Counted from the first letter of the stretch, positions 33,673-46,210 are shown. The stretch is 64,000 bases of DNA from Sipunculus nudus (GCA_026874595.1 CM049322.1:35769840-35833839), one strand, 5' to 3'. The notes: generated by a model from the letters alone, not told the origin. Program-made: numbers and translations.

Positions 33673-35080
33673 AAAAAAAGTCCACTGAAAAGCATTTAAT
33701 ATTGGGAAAATTTATTTCAAAGTTATTTCAAGTAGGGATCATTTTTGGGTACAGATTGCACCAACTCGTTTAACATTGGCAAGCTTTGCCAGTGTCTGGA
33801 TGATTACCATAAGTCAAGATGATGTCAGTTCTATAAATAGCTTTGGCACAGTGCCTGGATTGGTAGAAGCCTATGTGCTGCAGTCTGACCAATAAACAGC
33901 TTGGTGCTGTGTTTTCACGATAAGTTCATTGTACCGGTATTAAGTCTGTTTAATTCAAAGGAATTTCAAGTAGGGACTTTGAAATATCTTAAATTTGGCA
34001 TGTTCATCCATCTTGGAAAGTTTGCTCAAAAACCAGACAGATGGTGCCATCTACCTTTGCTTTGCAAAGTGAATAAATGCCCTTTTCTCAGGAGTGATTT
34101 GCAGTATTGGCCTGAAATTGTGCATATCCATAGATCTTGGACTCCTCCATCTTGTACTGAAGATTGGTGGCACCATCTACATCATTTTCCTGTGGCGTCC
34201 ATTTGTACATGCGCTTTGGGTGAAAATTGCCCATATACCAAGAGTGGGTCAAGGTATTGTTCTGAAATTTTGCATGTTCATCCATCTTGGAAAGTTGTCA
34301 CGTAAACCAGATAGGTGATGCCACCTAGCTTCTGGTTTTCATAGAATAAATAAATGTCCTTTCCTCAGGAGTGATTTTCAGTATTGGTCTGAAATTGTGC
34401 ATATATTCATAGATCTTGGACTCTTGCATCATGTACTCAAGCCATTTGCAATCATTTTTGGGTGGCTTCCATCCATATATATGCTTAAGGGCAAAATTGC
34501 TCTTATCTCAGGGGTGAGTCAAGGTATTGGTCTGAAATTTGGCATGTCAATCTGTCTTTGAGAGTTTTCTAGTAGACCAGACAGATGATGGCAGGTGTTT
34601 TTTTGTGCATAAATTAATACCCTTTTCTCAGAGTTTTATTTGACTATATTCAGCAATGTTGTGACATACCACTCAATCCATCCATCACTTCACCTATACC
34701 ACTCTGACTTCAGTGGAGACATATTGTCACTTATCAACAACCAGTTTTCTAGTTGTTGCATGCATCTGTGCACATAGCCTTACAGTGATTCGAAGTATCT
34801 CCCTAAAATTGTTCATGCCCATACATCTTTGATGGCTCTCTTGTACACAAGACTGACGGTGCCACCTACAATCATTATTGTGTTGTGTGCATCCATGACA
34901 TATTTCAGCAGTGACATTTGTGTAATTGGTGCATGCACTAAAGTTAAAAATGTTCAGTGCTTGAATTGTACCTGTACATGTCACACATGGACTTGAAAAA
35001 ATCATGGTCCAGCATGGAAGCATTGTACCTGATGTATATCCCATTGCACAGGTTTGCAATAGGCCTGTAGGCCTTGATTC
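33673..35080 (+). mobile_element. Family B-related core repeats with decayed right end
   Basis: Repeated TATTGGCCTGAAATTGTGCAT...ATAGATCTTGGACTC and TGGTGGCACCATCTAC units with a period of about 290 bp (34090 and 34370). It ends CACAGGTTTGCAATAGG-CCTGTAGG-CCTTGATT near 35078. Confidence 0.55.
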
Positions 35081-35086
35081 TTTTAA

Positions 35087-37356
35087 GGGGCCCAATCACC
35101 CAAAAAGCATGTTGAGTTAACACGAAAAATAGCTTCTTCCCTCTAAAATAATCAGGCATGTGGAAATTAGAAATTTTGCAAAACTCATAAACGGGTTACG
35201 CAAATTCTAAACCGTGTTACAAACTGGTTTTGTGCAACCCATTTCAGAAAATGTTTAAAAAAGTACATTCAATGAAACCTTCATTTGTATATCCTAAATA
35301 GCATTCACTTGTAATTGGAACATTTGCAGAAGGTAATTTATGTTATATTTTGTTAACCATTAAGTGTTGATATAATATTAACTTATCTAGATAGTGTTAA
35401 ACTTTTTTTAGTGTTGCACAAATTTTGTAAAATGTTTATTTATTTTTAGTATTTCCAGCATGAATGTTTAAGACTCTTTCATCCTTTGCAGAAACGTTTA
35501 AAATTCACGACTTAGGCCAAAATAAAAAAAAGGTATGGTTCTCGGGCACTTTTTTTAGAAATCAATGCGGGCGGGCGCTTTTTTTATTTTAAATTTTGAG
35601 GTATGTTTTGATAAAAATGTCAAATGATTAGGGAAAAGCATGAAAATAACAGTTTTATTTTGCTATATAAGTAAAGGCACTACAAAACAAAGGAATTTGT
35701 ATGGTTTTATCTTCTTGAAAGAAATGTCGGAGCGGCAGCAGCTCAAAATTGGAAAGTTTTTATTGAAAATCAAAATAAAAAATTTTGATGCGGGGGTTTA
35801 AAATTGATGCGGGCGGTGCCTGAGAACCATTCCTTTAATTTTTTTTGGCCTTATTTGGAGTAATGTGCAATACGACATCAATCAGGGTACATCTGCATCA
35901 AGAACCAGATATCTGCATCAGATATACCCATGAAAAAGAGTGTGTGGATGGTAATATGCATAAGCGGGGCCTCAGCTGAAAATGCAGTTCTGGGCAAGAA
36001 CTTTTTATTATGAGTGATTAATTATTTAAAGAAAGCGGATAAATATCAAAAGTGTTCTACTGGAGAAATAAACAGCTCCTTTCAAGCTCTAAACATGGCC
36101 TTTGCCAATGTCTGACTGCGATATTCTGTCTGAGAACTGATTTGAGATCGTTCAAATTTGCCCAAAGCCCTGAAAATTTGCATTTTCTGTAAAGCCTCAT
36201 TATTGGCCCGCTTGTATACATGGTCTCTAGTCGGAAATATTCAGAAGAGAGCGCCATCTCGAGCTATGAAAATGAGTTGGAATGAACCAATGCCATTCCG
36301 TTTCGTCACTGCATGTTACCATGGTTACCTATTCGGGTACATATGTGCACGTATTTGTTCTGTCACCTGAACCAGAGGAGTAAAAACAAACGATTCAATA
36401 AACATTGGCTGGTCATTTAACAAAACGTTCAACGTAAATTTGATGGTAACACGTGGTGATCATTCATTTATTGAGATGATTTTCTTTATACAACGGCAGT
36501 AAATGATGAGACCATATTCATAATTGCAATGCCAAATTTGACACCGGCGGATTGCCGATGTACATGTCTCATTTTAAACAAATATACCGATGTTATGATA
36601 ACTTTATTTGGCCAACTTAATGCGTGTGTACTACATCATGGTTCAACTGTGTCATTTTAAAATTTTTGAGTGCGAATGAATGGCCTGGCGCTCATGTTAG
36701 GTAAACCTGCCTGATTACCAACTTTAATTATTTCTCAGCAACTGATCATTTCTGGAAAGATACTTCACTTAACTTTTTATAAGAGATTGAACAAACACCT
36801 ATTTCTTCAAGAGAAAAAAATTATGCAAATAGAAATTCGTTCGCGCGAGTTTCCATTTGCGTAACCTCTGTGTAACCTGAACAGTTGTTCACGCAATTTT
36901 CACATGCCTGTTTATCTGTACCTGCCAAAAGGCATTGTCTTGAAACCATTTGCTTACTCCTGTAAACAAGTGTTGAAAACAGTGGACCGGGCGCGAGGGC
37001 AGGTTTCAACATTAACACAGTGCATGGGACCGTTTGCAGCGCGGAGCCACAACACATGTCAATCAGGAAATGCCCTGACTGATTTGGACCCAAAAATATA
37101 ATACATGTTCCCGCTGGTTGAAACACCACGTGCTGCCCCTCTTAATCGGACCTCCGGTCACGAGGCATTGTTATGGGAAAAGACACACTTGGACTGTGTT
37201 TACCAACACACACAATCATAACAAGGTTTTAAACAGCTGTATGGGAGGAAATGAGACTGTGTGCTTGGATGGTTCTGCTAGGAAACCTTTGTATAAAGCA
37301 AAACTAAACTGATAGTATGAAAGAATAGGCATAATATTGATCCTGATTATGTCCCT
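35087..37356. mobile_element. Larger piggyBac-like non-autonomous element flanked by TTAA
   Basis: TTAA at 35083-35086 and 37357-37360. Ends GGGGCCCAATCACC and (inverted) AGGGACATAATCAGG match each other and the ends of 18911-19372. Shared interior blocks at 36920-37356. It lies directly after a family B right end and itself contains the MITE at 35515-35850. No transposase frame. Confidence 0.7.
35515..35850. mobile_element. MITE with long terminal inverted repeats
   Basis: Left GGCCAAAAT...GGTATGGTTCTCGGGCAC (35515-35549) and right GTGCCTGAGAACCATTCC...TTTGGCC (35816-35850) are inverted repeats of about 35 bp with a few mismatches. The interior is non-coding. Nested in the TTAA element. Confidence 0.7.
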
Positions 37357-37981
37357 TTAATTTCTCATGGGGACATGTATGTGTTCAGTGTCTTGTTTCA
37401 CATGTCTCACTTTATTATGAGGTGGATTAAAGTTTAAGATATATCATATAATCTGTGTTCTCGCATCAGTGGTTTAACAAGATTTCAGATTTGTGTAAGA
37501 AAGTAAAAATTCCATGTGAATTTTGTGTAATGTGAGTAACAAGGATAAAAGTTGATATTTTGTCATTCCAAACGAAGATAATAAGTAAACTACCACATGC
37601 TATTCTTGGGTGAGCAAGATAATTTATCATGATATATGATAGAGGCTGTAGTATTATATTAATTCTTGAAAAAATAAGAGATGATAATAGATGAGAAAAA
37701 TCCAGTTCCTGTAACATGAGTAATGCTGGAATCGCCTGTAGTTTTACCCTATATTATTTTTGGGTGGGGGTGGAGAGACATATCTAAAACCATTTTCTGT
37801 GCAGGCTTAAATTAAAATTTATTACATCCAGTCTTAATAATGCCCTTGTGTAGGGGGATGCTCTTCTAGGTGTTCCCCTTTTGATCAAATAATTTGAAAT
37901 ATTGGCTTAATAATTTTTGGCGGATACACGTAGTTGCTTGTCGACAACCGATTCTAGTTTTTACTTTTCTTTTTCTTACAG
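37357..37981. other. Non-coding stretch with a Helitron-like 3' end at 37920-37958
   Basis: Contains GGCGGATACACGTAGTTGC, then the palindrome TTGTCGACAA, then CCGATTCTAGTTTT. A hairpin a few bases before CTAG-T is the classic Helitron 3' terminus. Related phrases lie at about 25760-25800, 28785-28830 and 34712-34755. Otherwise nothing. Confidence 0.45.
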
Positions 37982-38029
37982 ATCTTGAGAGTGTCAAAGA
38001 AATCATGAAAATACTGCAATATCATGAAG
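37982..38029 (+). CDS. Candidate internal exon A of an unidentified gene
   Basis: Strong acceptor (TTTTCTTTTTCTTACAG) and donor GTTAGT bound a 48-nt phase 1-1 block coding LESVKEIMKILQYHE, an amphipathic helix. It is too short for homology. It is grouped with exon-like blocks at 44631 and 54266 by strand, style and phase; this link is inference. Confidence 0.35.
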
Positions 38030-38225
38030 GTTAGTATTGCAATATTGGTAGAGATCATTTTCCAAATTTTTTTTGCAGCTAATAGCTGCAAGTAAAAGGC
38101 AAAGGGGTGTGCAGGAAGGATTTTCCCAGGAAGGATTTAAATTAGTGGGTGCATGTTTGCATTGTTGTATGCATGTTTGCATGTAAATTTCCTGAAATGC
38201 TGGAAAAATTTGTCCCAAGGATACA

Positions 38226-40300
38226 CAAATGGGCCAATTGCGATATTTCTGTACATTTATGTCCCACCCGTAACACCAATATTTATTGTAATAGAAATCT
38301 TAATTATTTATCTTTTATGCATGTACATAAGCTGGTATACTTATCTCAGAAATCTCCCAGCTCCCACTTTCCTCCATGGTTAGATAATGATAAATCAATA
38401 GTACAAAGTCATCATAATCTGTCCCACCCGTAACACACACAGTGTTCCACCTTGCTGGTCCCAGGTTTTACTTGATGGGAACTTTTTTTCAACTTGCATG
38501 TACCTGAGGCAATGAGACACCTGATAGGTAGAATAAGTTCAACCCAATAGTCTTACTATTAAATATGTTAAGATAAAAAGTGTTACGGGTGGGACATATT
38601 TGATAGAAATGTGGTTTTAATTAATATTAACATCAAATTTATACACTAATAAGACAATAAAATAAGTCACAAACCTTAAATATGCCATGGACTATTGAAA
38701 ATCAAGGCACAGTATATTTCTTTTTAGAATTTAAAATGAGTAATTTGTCAAATTTGCCAAAAGAATGTGAGGACTATGGAGGACTGTTACAGGTGGGACA
38801 AAGGCTGGTAATGCTATTTACTTTTACAACAGTTATGTTTTAATATTCCTCTTTATTGATCAATTTTATGGTGAGAAAATGCTATAAAATAATCTGCACA
38901 GTCATTCTGATAATTCTGATGAAAAGTTGCAGCAGTCAATTTAAAAAAAATAACCCTGCATGGCTACTCTTTAAAATAATTGCTTAAGATATGCTTATTA
39001 GTACAGTCCATTAAGCACTGTAAAAGTACAGTAAATGTAAAATAAATGTGCTCATGTTTTCCCAACCTTTCAATTTTGCCAGTTTCTTTTTGAAATCTAT
39101 ACCATTATTGTTACCATTATTGACCAGACCTGCTTTTAATGTCACCTTTCAATATATATATATGTCTTTATCAACTAATTTACTAAAACATCTGTCATTT
39201 TATGCAGTTTCCCTTTATTATTTGCTTATATTTTAAATGATTTAAATAATATATAATGTTGAAAACATAATAAATTAAATTAAATCCAGATTGATCCAGG
39301 GAAAGAAAATTTTTGGCATTAAATATAAATATATAACAATATGATAAATTGCTTTCCTGAAAATCCTAATTATTAACCAAAGAAGGCCTAAAAAGTATAT
39401 TAAAACATATATTAAAAGTATAGTATTACCTTTAAAATGAGTCGAAGAAGATACCATCAAAGTTAACATGAAAGGGGTTGTTCAGTCTTATTTAATCTGC
39501 AGCAAGCTATATTCTTTGCCTTGTTACGGGTGGGACAATGTTACGGGTGGGACACGTTACGGGTGGGACAAAATGATGTATCTTTGATATGCTGTACAAT
39601 AAATTCAAAGGACAGGCATACAGATTAGGCATGACAAAACAGTTAAGGTTTGAGCTTTTCTGTATAAAGGTTTAAGGTTTATCTTGTCTCTAATTTTACA
39701 CTGCTATTCCACTGTTACGGGTGGGACAGTTATGATTGACAATACCAACCTTTTTGGATGAAACACTTGATTCTGATTTGTTAGAGTTACATGTACCCCA
39801 GACACATATGAAATATTAATCTCACTTCTATTCTGGTCAGTGTAACACAAAATGCAGTTCTTGGTTAATAATCATGACAATTGCAGCACTACCTGTTACG
39901 GGTGGGACAAAAAAAATATTTTATTTTGACCAAGACATCATAATAGGTACCAAAATTCAAGTTTGGATTTCTGTATCCAAGTTACCTCTTCATGTAAACT
40001 TTCAACCCTACTACACTTTTTAAATTCATTCAGCAGCATGTATGCAGCTGATTATTAAGGTCTGCATGGTCATAAAACTTATCGGTTTAAATGTGGACAT
40101 GTTATGGGTGGGACAAATTGGCCCATAATTTGCTGCAAATGGATAGAAACATCTTTTCTGTCACACTAAAAAGTGATGGATGTTAATGTCTGCATCATCT
40201 GTGATATTCTTAATTAGTAACTGCCTGACAAACAGCCTCATTTTTCTTTCTTTAACCTCAAACACTGCCATGTACAGATTTAGCGCAATTGGCCCAAATG
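38226..40300. mobile_element. DNA transposon-like element with ten copies of TGTTACGGGTGGGACA
   Basis: Ends are inverted repeats of about 33 bp: CAAATGGGCCAATTGCGAT at 38227 and GCGCAATTGGCCCAAATG at 40283, each continuing to a TCTGTACAT block inward. Inside, TGTTACGGGTGGGACA or a one- or two-base variant occurs at 38260 and 38420 (inverted) and at 38581, 38785, 39522, 39539, 39555, 39713, 39894 and 40100 (direct). A second GGGCCAATT-type inverted match is at 40117-40128. No transposase frame, so non-autonomous. Motifs inverted at one end and direct at the other resemble transposase-binding subterminal repeats. Confidence 0.65.
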
Positions 40301-40399
40301 TACACTCAGTAAATTGCATAAGAAAAATGGAGATGTCACTTTTGGGTGCCTTGAAAACATTTTTTTTACAGTACCACCTGAATCTTTTTTGTGAAGTAT

Positions 40400-40882
40400 A
40401 AATCTGGGTGTTATAGTAGTACCAGCCCACATCTCAGGAATGGTTCAATGTATTGGGCTAAATTTGACCTTTTTATACATCATGGATATCTCCATCTCAT
40501 TCTTGAGAATCGTGGTGCCACCTACAATTATTTTGCTTGGCGTCCATCTATGTGTTCACCATATGTTGGTCTAAACTCTTAGAGATTAGTTCAATGATTT
40601 TTGCAGAAATTGTGCATGTCCATTGTCTATAGATCGTGAATTTATAACTCCATCTTGTAATGAAGACTGGTGGCACCATCTCTCATTGTATATGTGTGGC
40701 ATCCATCCATGCATTTGCTTTGGGCAATAATCACTTGTATCTCAGGAGTGGTTTAATGTATTGGTCTAAAATTTGGCATTTCCATCCATCTCGGAGCGTT
40801 TTCTTGTAGCCATAAAAAATGTTGCCACCTACCTTTCTGTTTTGTGGAATACATTGATGGCCCTTTCTCAGGAGTGCTTTTT
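40400..40882 (+). repeat. Family B-like core repeats
   Basis: Units with TCTCAGGA(A/G)TGGTT(C/T)AATGTATTGG and GTGGTGCCACCTAC as at 34090-34560. Interrupted at 40882 by the family C element. Confidence 0.6.
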
Positions 40883-41601
40883 AGCCCTCAGCCCTTAAGG
40901 CTGATGGGATATATTCGTCACCCAAGCTGTCCGTCCGGCGTCCGTTAACTTTTTCCTTGTGAGCGGGATATCTTGAAAAGGATTCACCGTCAGAATTTTA
41001 TTTCCTCGGTAAAGATGTATATTGACACAATCTCGGGCAAGTTTTGAAGATAGGTGACCTTGACCTGTTTTCTACATTTTAGAGCTGATTATAGAAAAAC
41101 ACTTAGATGCTTATTACTCAGGAACCATATAGTGGATTTTCACAAAACTTACTATGATTATTGGGACTGATAGTCTGTACCTGCTACACAATTTTGGTGG
41201 TGCCACCTACAATTTCTGATTTTTAATGAATTTTATCAGATTTTTCAACTTTTGGGGTTATGAGCGGGATATCTCTAAAGGGATTCACAATAGGAATTTT
41301 ATTTCTTTGGTGAAGACGTATATCAACAAAATCTCGGTCAAGTTCAAAGATGGGTGACCTTGACCTATTTTTCAAGGTCACTGAGCTTATAATAGAATAA
41401 AACTTGGCAGCTTATTTTTCAGGAAGCATTTGGTGGATTGTTATGAATCATGGTACATACCTCTCTATTTTAAATTTATAACTGAGACATGCACAGATAT
41501 ACATCCATGTGAAAACAGATATTTAGTACTTGTTACTATTACCACTTCTAAACACTGTTCTTTTGGCTGAGGGCTTTTGTCAGCTTCTGCTGATATTCTA
41601 G
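40883..41601 (+). mobile_element. Family C Helitron/Helentron-like element, complete copy
   Basis: Left end AGCCCTCAGCC, overlapping the palindrome TCAGCCCTTAAGGCTGA; right end GGCTGAGGGCT, hairpin TCAGC-TTCT-GCTGA, then TATTCTAG. The 719-bp body has two core units (GAGCGGGATATCT...GTGACCTTGACCT). The host sequence continues across it: GGAGTGCTTT before and CTATATTGGCCTGAAATT after match the uninterrupted GGAGTGATTTGCAGTATTGG at about 34092. This shows a clean insertion into a T-rich site. No protein is encoded. Confidence 0.75.
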
Positions 41602-42335
41602 TCTATATTGGCCTGAAATTATGCATGTCCATAAGTCTTGGAAACATCCATTTAAGACTCAATACTTGTGGTGCCATTTGCAGTGTTTTCCTGTGATGTC
41701 CATCCGTCCGTTTTTACTTAGTGAAAATCGCTCATAACATCTCATGAGTGGATGGATGTATCATCCTTAAATTTTGCATATTTATCTGTCTAGGACAGCT
41801 TTGTTGTAGACCAGACAGGCTGTCTGTCTGTGAACAAGGCACAAATTGTAACCGCTGCACCTGAAATCTTCTCACTTAACATCCAGGTAGGTCTATGAAA
41901 AAGTCTTCTAGTAAACCTAAAGTTAGGTCTCTGTTACCCATATCCTCCAAGCTATGGGTTGAAGGACTACCCCCAGAATAATAGAAAATTTGATACCAAA
42001 GCAAGGCACAAATCATAAACATTGGACCTATCTAAAATCTTCTAACTTGACATCATGAGAGTTCCTCAAAACTTGAAATTAGGTCACTGTGACCTATATT
42101 CTCCAAGTTACTGGGCATAATTTCAAGAAATAATACAAAATACACATATATTACCAGTTTGCTTAGGAACGGCTGAATAGATTTTTATTAAATTTGGTGT
42201 GCTAATGGGTCTTGAAGAACTTGAGCTAACATGCATGAATGAGGACGCTGCTTACACTATCTTAATTAGTTGCCTGTGCAAGGACATTGTCAACATGTCA
42301 CTCAGCTGAGCATCATGACCCATGGGTCACTTGTT
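41602..42335 (+). repeat. Family B fragment carrying a 5'-decayed family A element
   Basis: 41602-41810 continues family B. From about 41815 a CTGTCTGTCTG tract, GGCACAAATTGTAACCGC and GGTCACTGTGACCTATATTC are family A, ending CAGCTGAGCATCATG-ACCCATGGGT-CACTTGTT at 42335. Confidence 0.6.
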
Positions 42336-42870
42336 ATAGAATACATTGTTGCACTTTTTCTTAGAAGTGGCTTGTAGTCTCGGCCTGAAATTTTGCATGC
42401 TTACTGTCATGGGAAAATTTCACATTCATGAGATTGGTGGCATCACCTGCAATCATGTATATGTAGAAATCTTTCATGCTTATATCCCAGGACTGATTTG
42501 ATGTATGACATGTGCACACATTTTGGACACCTTTATCTTTTACACAAGCATGGTGGGACCACCTGCAAATGCTTCATTATAGTATAGACCATCTATCTCT
42601 GGATACTTTGGTATATCTGATGCCACAAATTTTGCATAAATCTGTCAAGATAAGTGCCCAAACATCATGCATTTTGTCAAAAATCATGAAATATATATAT
42701 ACTCACATAACATGATAATTTGTTTAGCTGAAGACCTTATTTCACTTATATATCTACATTAAACTTAGTTTCAATTGTATACCAGAATTAGGTCAAAATT
42801 TTTAAATGTTTATTAGCAGAAACATATAATCATTACCTTAAATTTTGTCCAGATTTGACTATGGCACATT
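42336..42870. repeat. Family B continuation
   Basis: TCTCGGCCTGAAATTTTGCATG and GGTGG(C/G)A(T/C)C units resume after the family A right end. No gene. Confidence 0.5.
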
Positions 42871-42873
42871 TTT

Positions 42874-43560
42874 AGCCCGGCTGACTATAAGACATCTGAG
42901 CTTTAGTCGTGGTTCATTGTCCGTTGTCCGTCAGACTGGCTCGTTTTGAAACTGTTAGACCTACAAATCTAAAATTTGGCAGACTGTACATTAGATGTCC
43001 GCAAGAACTCCTACCAAACCAAAACTGGGTCACTACGACTTCATTCCTTTAAGAAATTAAGGAAAAACCTTAATTGAAGTCAGTTAAGTGTAATTTCTTT
43101 AAGTTATGGGCTCAATCATGATGGACTTTGTAAAAAATCAGGAAAAATATTGTCTCACTTAACATGAAAATTTCTGAAGCTAGAGATTTTTTTTTTCAAG
43201 TATATAACATTGTTAAATATGAAGCAAATTATGGATAAATTTAATAAAGGCAAAATTTAAAATTGTGAAATCTGAATCAAGTGTTCTTTTAGATATTTAT
43301 TGTTTTGCAAATTAAAAAGATATACCTTTGTGGTAAAAAATTAAATGTACATTTGTATGCATGATATGGTGTGGTCTGACAAGATTGAGATTTATGATGA
43401 TGCAATTTAGAATTATAAATCTTTTTAATTCAGATATATATGTTATATTGGAAATGTATAGAAATATAAACTTAAAATAAAAAAAAATGATCTTATGAGG
43501 ATCTTATATGAACATTTGTTCAATATTTTCCTACCTCAGCAGAATTGGAGATCAGGCTTT
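42874..43560 (+). repeat. Diverged family A 5' end
   Basis: Begins TTTTT-AGCCCGGCTGACTATAAG, then GTCCGTTGTCCGTC and GTTAGACCTACAAATC, paralleling the copy at 43745. No right end is identified. Confidence 0.5.
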
Positions 43561-43744
43561 TTTTGCCCTGTATGTATATGCATAAATGTTGTAAATCCCA
43601 CCCCACCCCCACTGCCATTTAATTACTTTGCATCTTTTAATTGCATTATTTAATTTTAAAATAATTTGATATAATAAAAAAATAAGAAATAATTGAAACT
43701 TCATATAATATCAGCTTTGTTTGTTTACCAGTCTGTCCTTTTTT

Positions 43745-44420
43745 AGCTCAGCTGACTATAAGTCATCTGAGCTATAGTCGTTGTCCTATGTCCGTCGTCC
43801 GGCCACCCAGCTGTTCATTAACAGGGCAGGTTTTAAAACTGTTGGACCTACGAATCCAAAATTTACATACAGTTAGATGTCCCCAAAATCTCCTACCATA
43901 CCGTAAATGATGTCACCAGGACTTCGTTCCTTGAGATATTAAGGAAAAACCTCCGTTTTCCATAAAAAAGCCATAGTAACACTTCAAGGCTGCCTAATAT
44001 CAAAACCACTGATCTATTTTTGATCATATTATATATGCATATTTTTCCATACCTTTTCTATTAACATACCAAAACTTTGGCCAGTGTTGTGTATTGTTTT
44101 GAAGTTATGGGCTCAAACATGTGGTTTTTAAAAAATCTAGAAATATATTCACTCTTTTAACATGAGAATTGCTGTAGCTGGATACTTTTCAGGGATATAA
44201 CTTTATTTATTCAGGATTAAATTTTTTACCCAAAATTTGATCTGAATTTGCAATTTTTTTTTTTTATATTATTAGCATAAATTAATCAATACCTTCAATT
44301 TTGTCCAACTTTAGCAACAGCAGGTTTTTCCCTATAAGAACTGTTGATTTAATTTTCACAGCATATATACATAAGGATTTAATCTTTTTAAATCTTAATT
44401 TTCAAAGGAATTGATTGAAA
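43745..44420 (+). repeat. Family A 5' end and first core unit
   Basis: AGCTCAGCTGACTATAAGTC, TGTCCGTCGTCCGG, CATTAACAGGGCAGG and TTGGACCTACGAATCC follow in family order. A C-run lies near 44557-44570. A matching right end may be 45419-45451. Confidence 0.6.
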
Positions 44421-44630
44421 AGAGTAGCTTTTTTCCAAGTTTTCATACACCATGTCAAGTGTTGTTTACATCAAGCCCACCTAATAGTACAGCCTTCACT
44501 TGTGTTATGTAACCTATTCCAGGCAGCTTGCCTTGGCTCAGCTTGGCCACTACTACCCCCCCCCCCCCCAGATGGTGCATAAACTAGATGAATGTTATAA
44601 TTTTCTGTATTTGATTCATTCTTATTCTAG

Positions 44631-44697
44631 GCTCTGAAAGTGTGGATGTTCCTCAGATAAGGAATTCCTTACTTCAGAAGAGTAAACACTTCACCAG
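44631..44697 (+). CDS. Candidate internal exon B of an unidentified gene
   Basis: Acceptor TTCTTATTCTAG, donor GTGTGA, 67 nt, phase 1 to 2 if joined to exon A. The peptide GSESVDVPQIRNSLLQKSKH is polar and helix-like. It lies between a family A left end and a right end, so it could be chance. No domain can be named. Confidence 0.35.
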
Positions 44698-45418
44698 GTG
44701 TGAAATTGACCATTAATTCCAGTAATAAATTATAGCTGAGATAGAAATTAGCACAATGATATTGTTTGTCCCTCGTTCAACCAACAGTGTGTATACTTTA
44801 TTTGAAAAGATGTTTTTATTTTATCAAATTTACTGAATCTTTTATTCAGGGAATAAAATTAGGCATATACTGAAAACTCCAATGTACAAAATTTTTAAAC
44901 AGTGATTGAAGGAATAATCTTGAAGATGCCCTGTTGTGGCATTATTTTCTTTTAAATTCAGTATAAACATTTTGGATATAAAAATAATAAAATACATGTG
45001 CATGCATTATCAGCATAACATGACCCAATATGAGCTACACTCTGGATAAATAATGATTGCAACTTAGAATTCTGATATTTTACTTTATATTTTCAGATTT
45101 TTTTATCACAAATTTTTGAAACTTGTAAGTAAAATAAAAAGTGAATCTGATAAAAACTGTAAATGGAAAAAGTGGATATGCTAAAAAAGGCTTTAATATA
45201 AACTTAAATGCATTATTCCCTTGAAAGTGAAATAAGGGTATCAGTCCATTTTGTCCACTTGCCTGTCCATCTGTAAATTTTTCATATGCATCACAGTATC
45301 TAAAAAATCTTTACTGTTTTTTTTTTATGACAGTCTCATAACTTCTCATAAACATATATATGACAAACATTACAGTAAAATATTTTGCATATTTTGCATT
45401 TGCAAAAATTTCAAACTT
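44698..45418. other. AT-rich stretch without supported gene
   Basis: Only a possible 28-nt microexon (45097-45124) with good splice sites was noticed. Confidence 0.4.
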
Positions 45419-46019
45419 CAGCTGAGTGCCTTGACCCTTGGGTCCCTTGTGAAATATTAAGTTATTGTGAATGAATTTTTTTATACTGTAAGCATAAATA
45501 AATAATTGTTGAATTTAGTGAAAATCCAATGTATATACACTGTAATAATGCAGAGATGCTGTAACTTCTATATTAACCCCCCCCCCCCCCAACCCCCTCC
45601 ATACCAACAAGTCCTTGCATCTGTGGACAGGGAACATTAGTTATTATTATTTCAACTGTTAACATTTTTAAAAATAAAAAATATACATATTATAAAAAAT
45701 AGATCCAATTGAACAAATATATAAACTATTGAACTGTCAACAATTGACCAAAAAGCCAACCATTGATCATGGTAATAATTAATATACATCTCATGTTCAC
45801 AAACTGCTCACATGCATCAATTCTAACATAAGAAAATGCATGGTTTGGTCACAAATATAATTTGCAACAATTTCTACTCATCAACACAAACCAATCATGT
45901 CATCCAGCCATGGTCTGTATTACCTTTTCCTCTTAGACTTTATTTTCATTTGATATTATTTTAGATTTCTACCTTCAAGGTCAACTTCAGCTGAGCACAG
46001 TGACTCATGGGTCCCTTGA
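45419..46019. repeat. Two solo family A right ends and AT-rich spacer
   Basis: CAGCTGAGTGCCTTGACCC-TTGGGTC-CCTTGT at 45419-45451 and CAGCTGAGCACAGTG-ACTCATGGGT-CCCTTG at about 45988-46018. A C-run lies at 45578-45590. Confidence 0.55.
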
Positions 46020-46210
46020 ACATCCATGCTAGTATGTCAGGAGTGATTATTGTGTAATTGGTTCATGTACTTAGGTTCAATATTTTACTCATTGTCATCA
46101 GGGGTCAAATTGAAAAAAATGTTCAGTTCCCAAAGAGGGAATTTAACTCATGTTTTGGAACTAAATTCCCTCCATAAAATGCATTCCCTCTGGGTTTTTA
46201 ATTTTTTTTT

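Noticed and set aside
38260-40115. Regularly repeated 16-mer considered as a CRISPR-like array
   Set aside because: Animal DNA, very irregular spacing, mixed orientation and TIR context; a transposon explanation fits.
40161-40430. 89-codon minus-strand frame at the right end of the 16-mer element
   Set aside because: Overlaps the terminal inverted repeat and continues into family B text; no domain.
45097-45124. 28-nt microexon-like block with CAG acceptor and GTAAGT donor that would follow candidate exon B in phase
   Set aside because: Too short to support, T-rich context makes chance splice sites likely.
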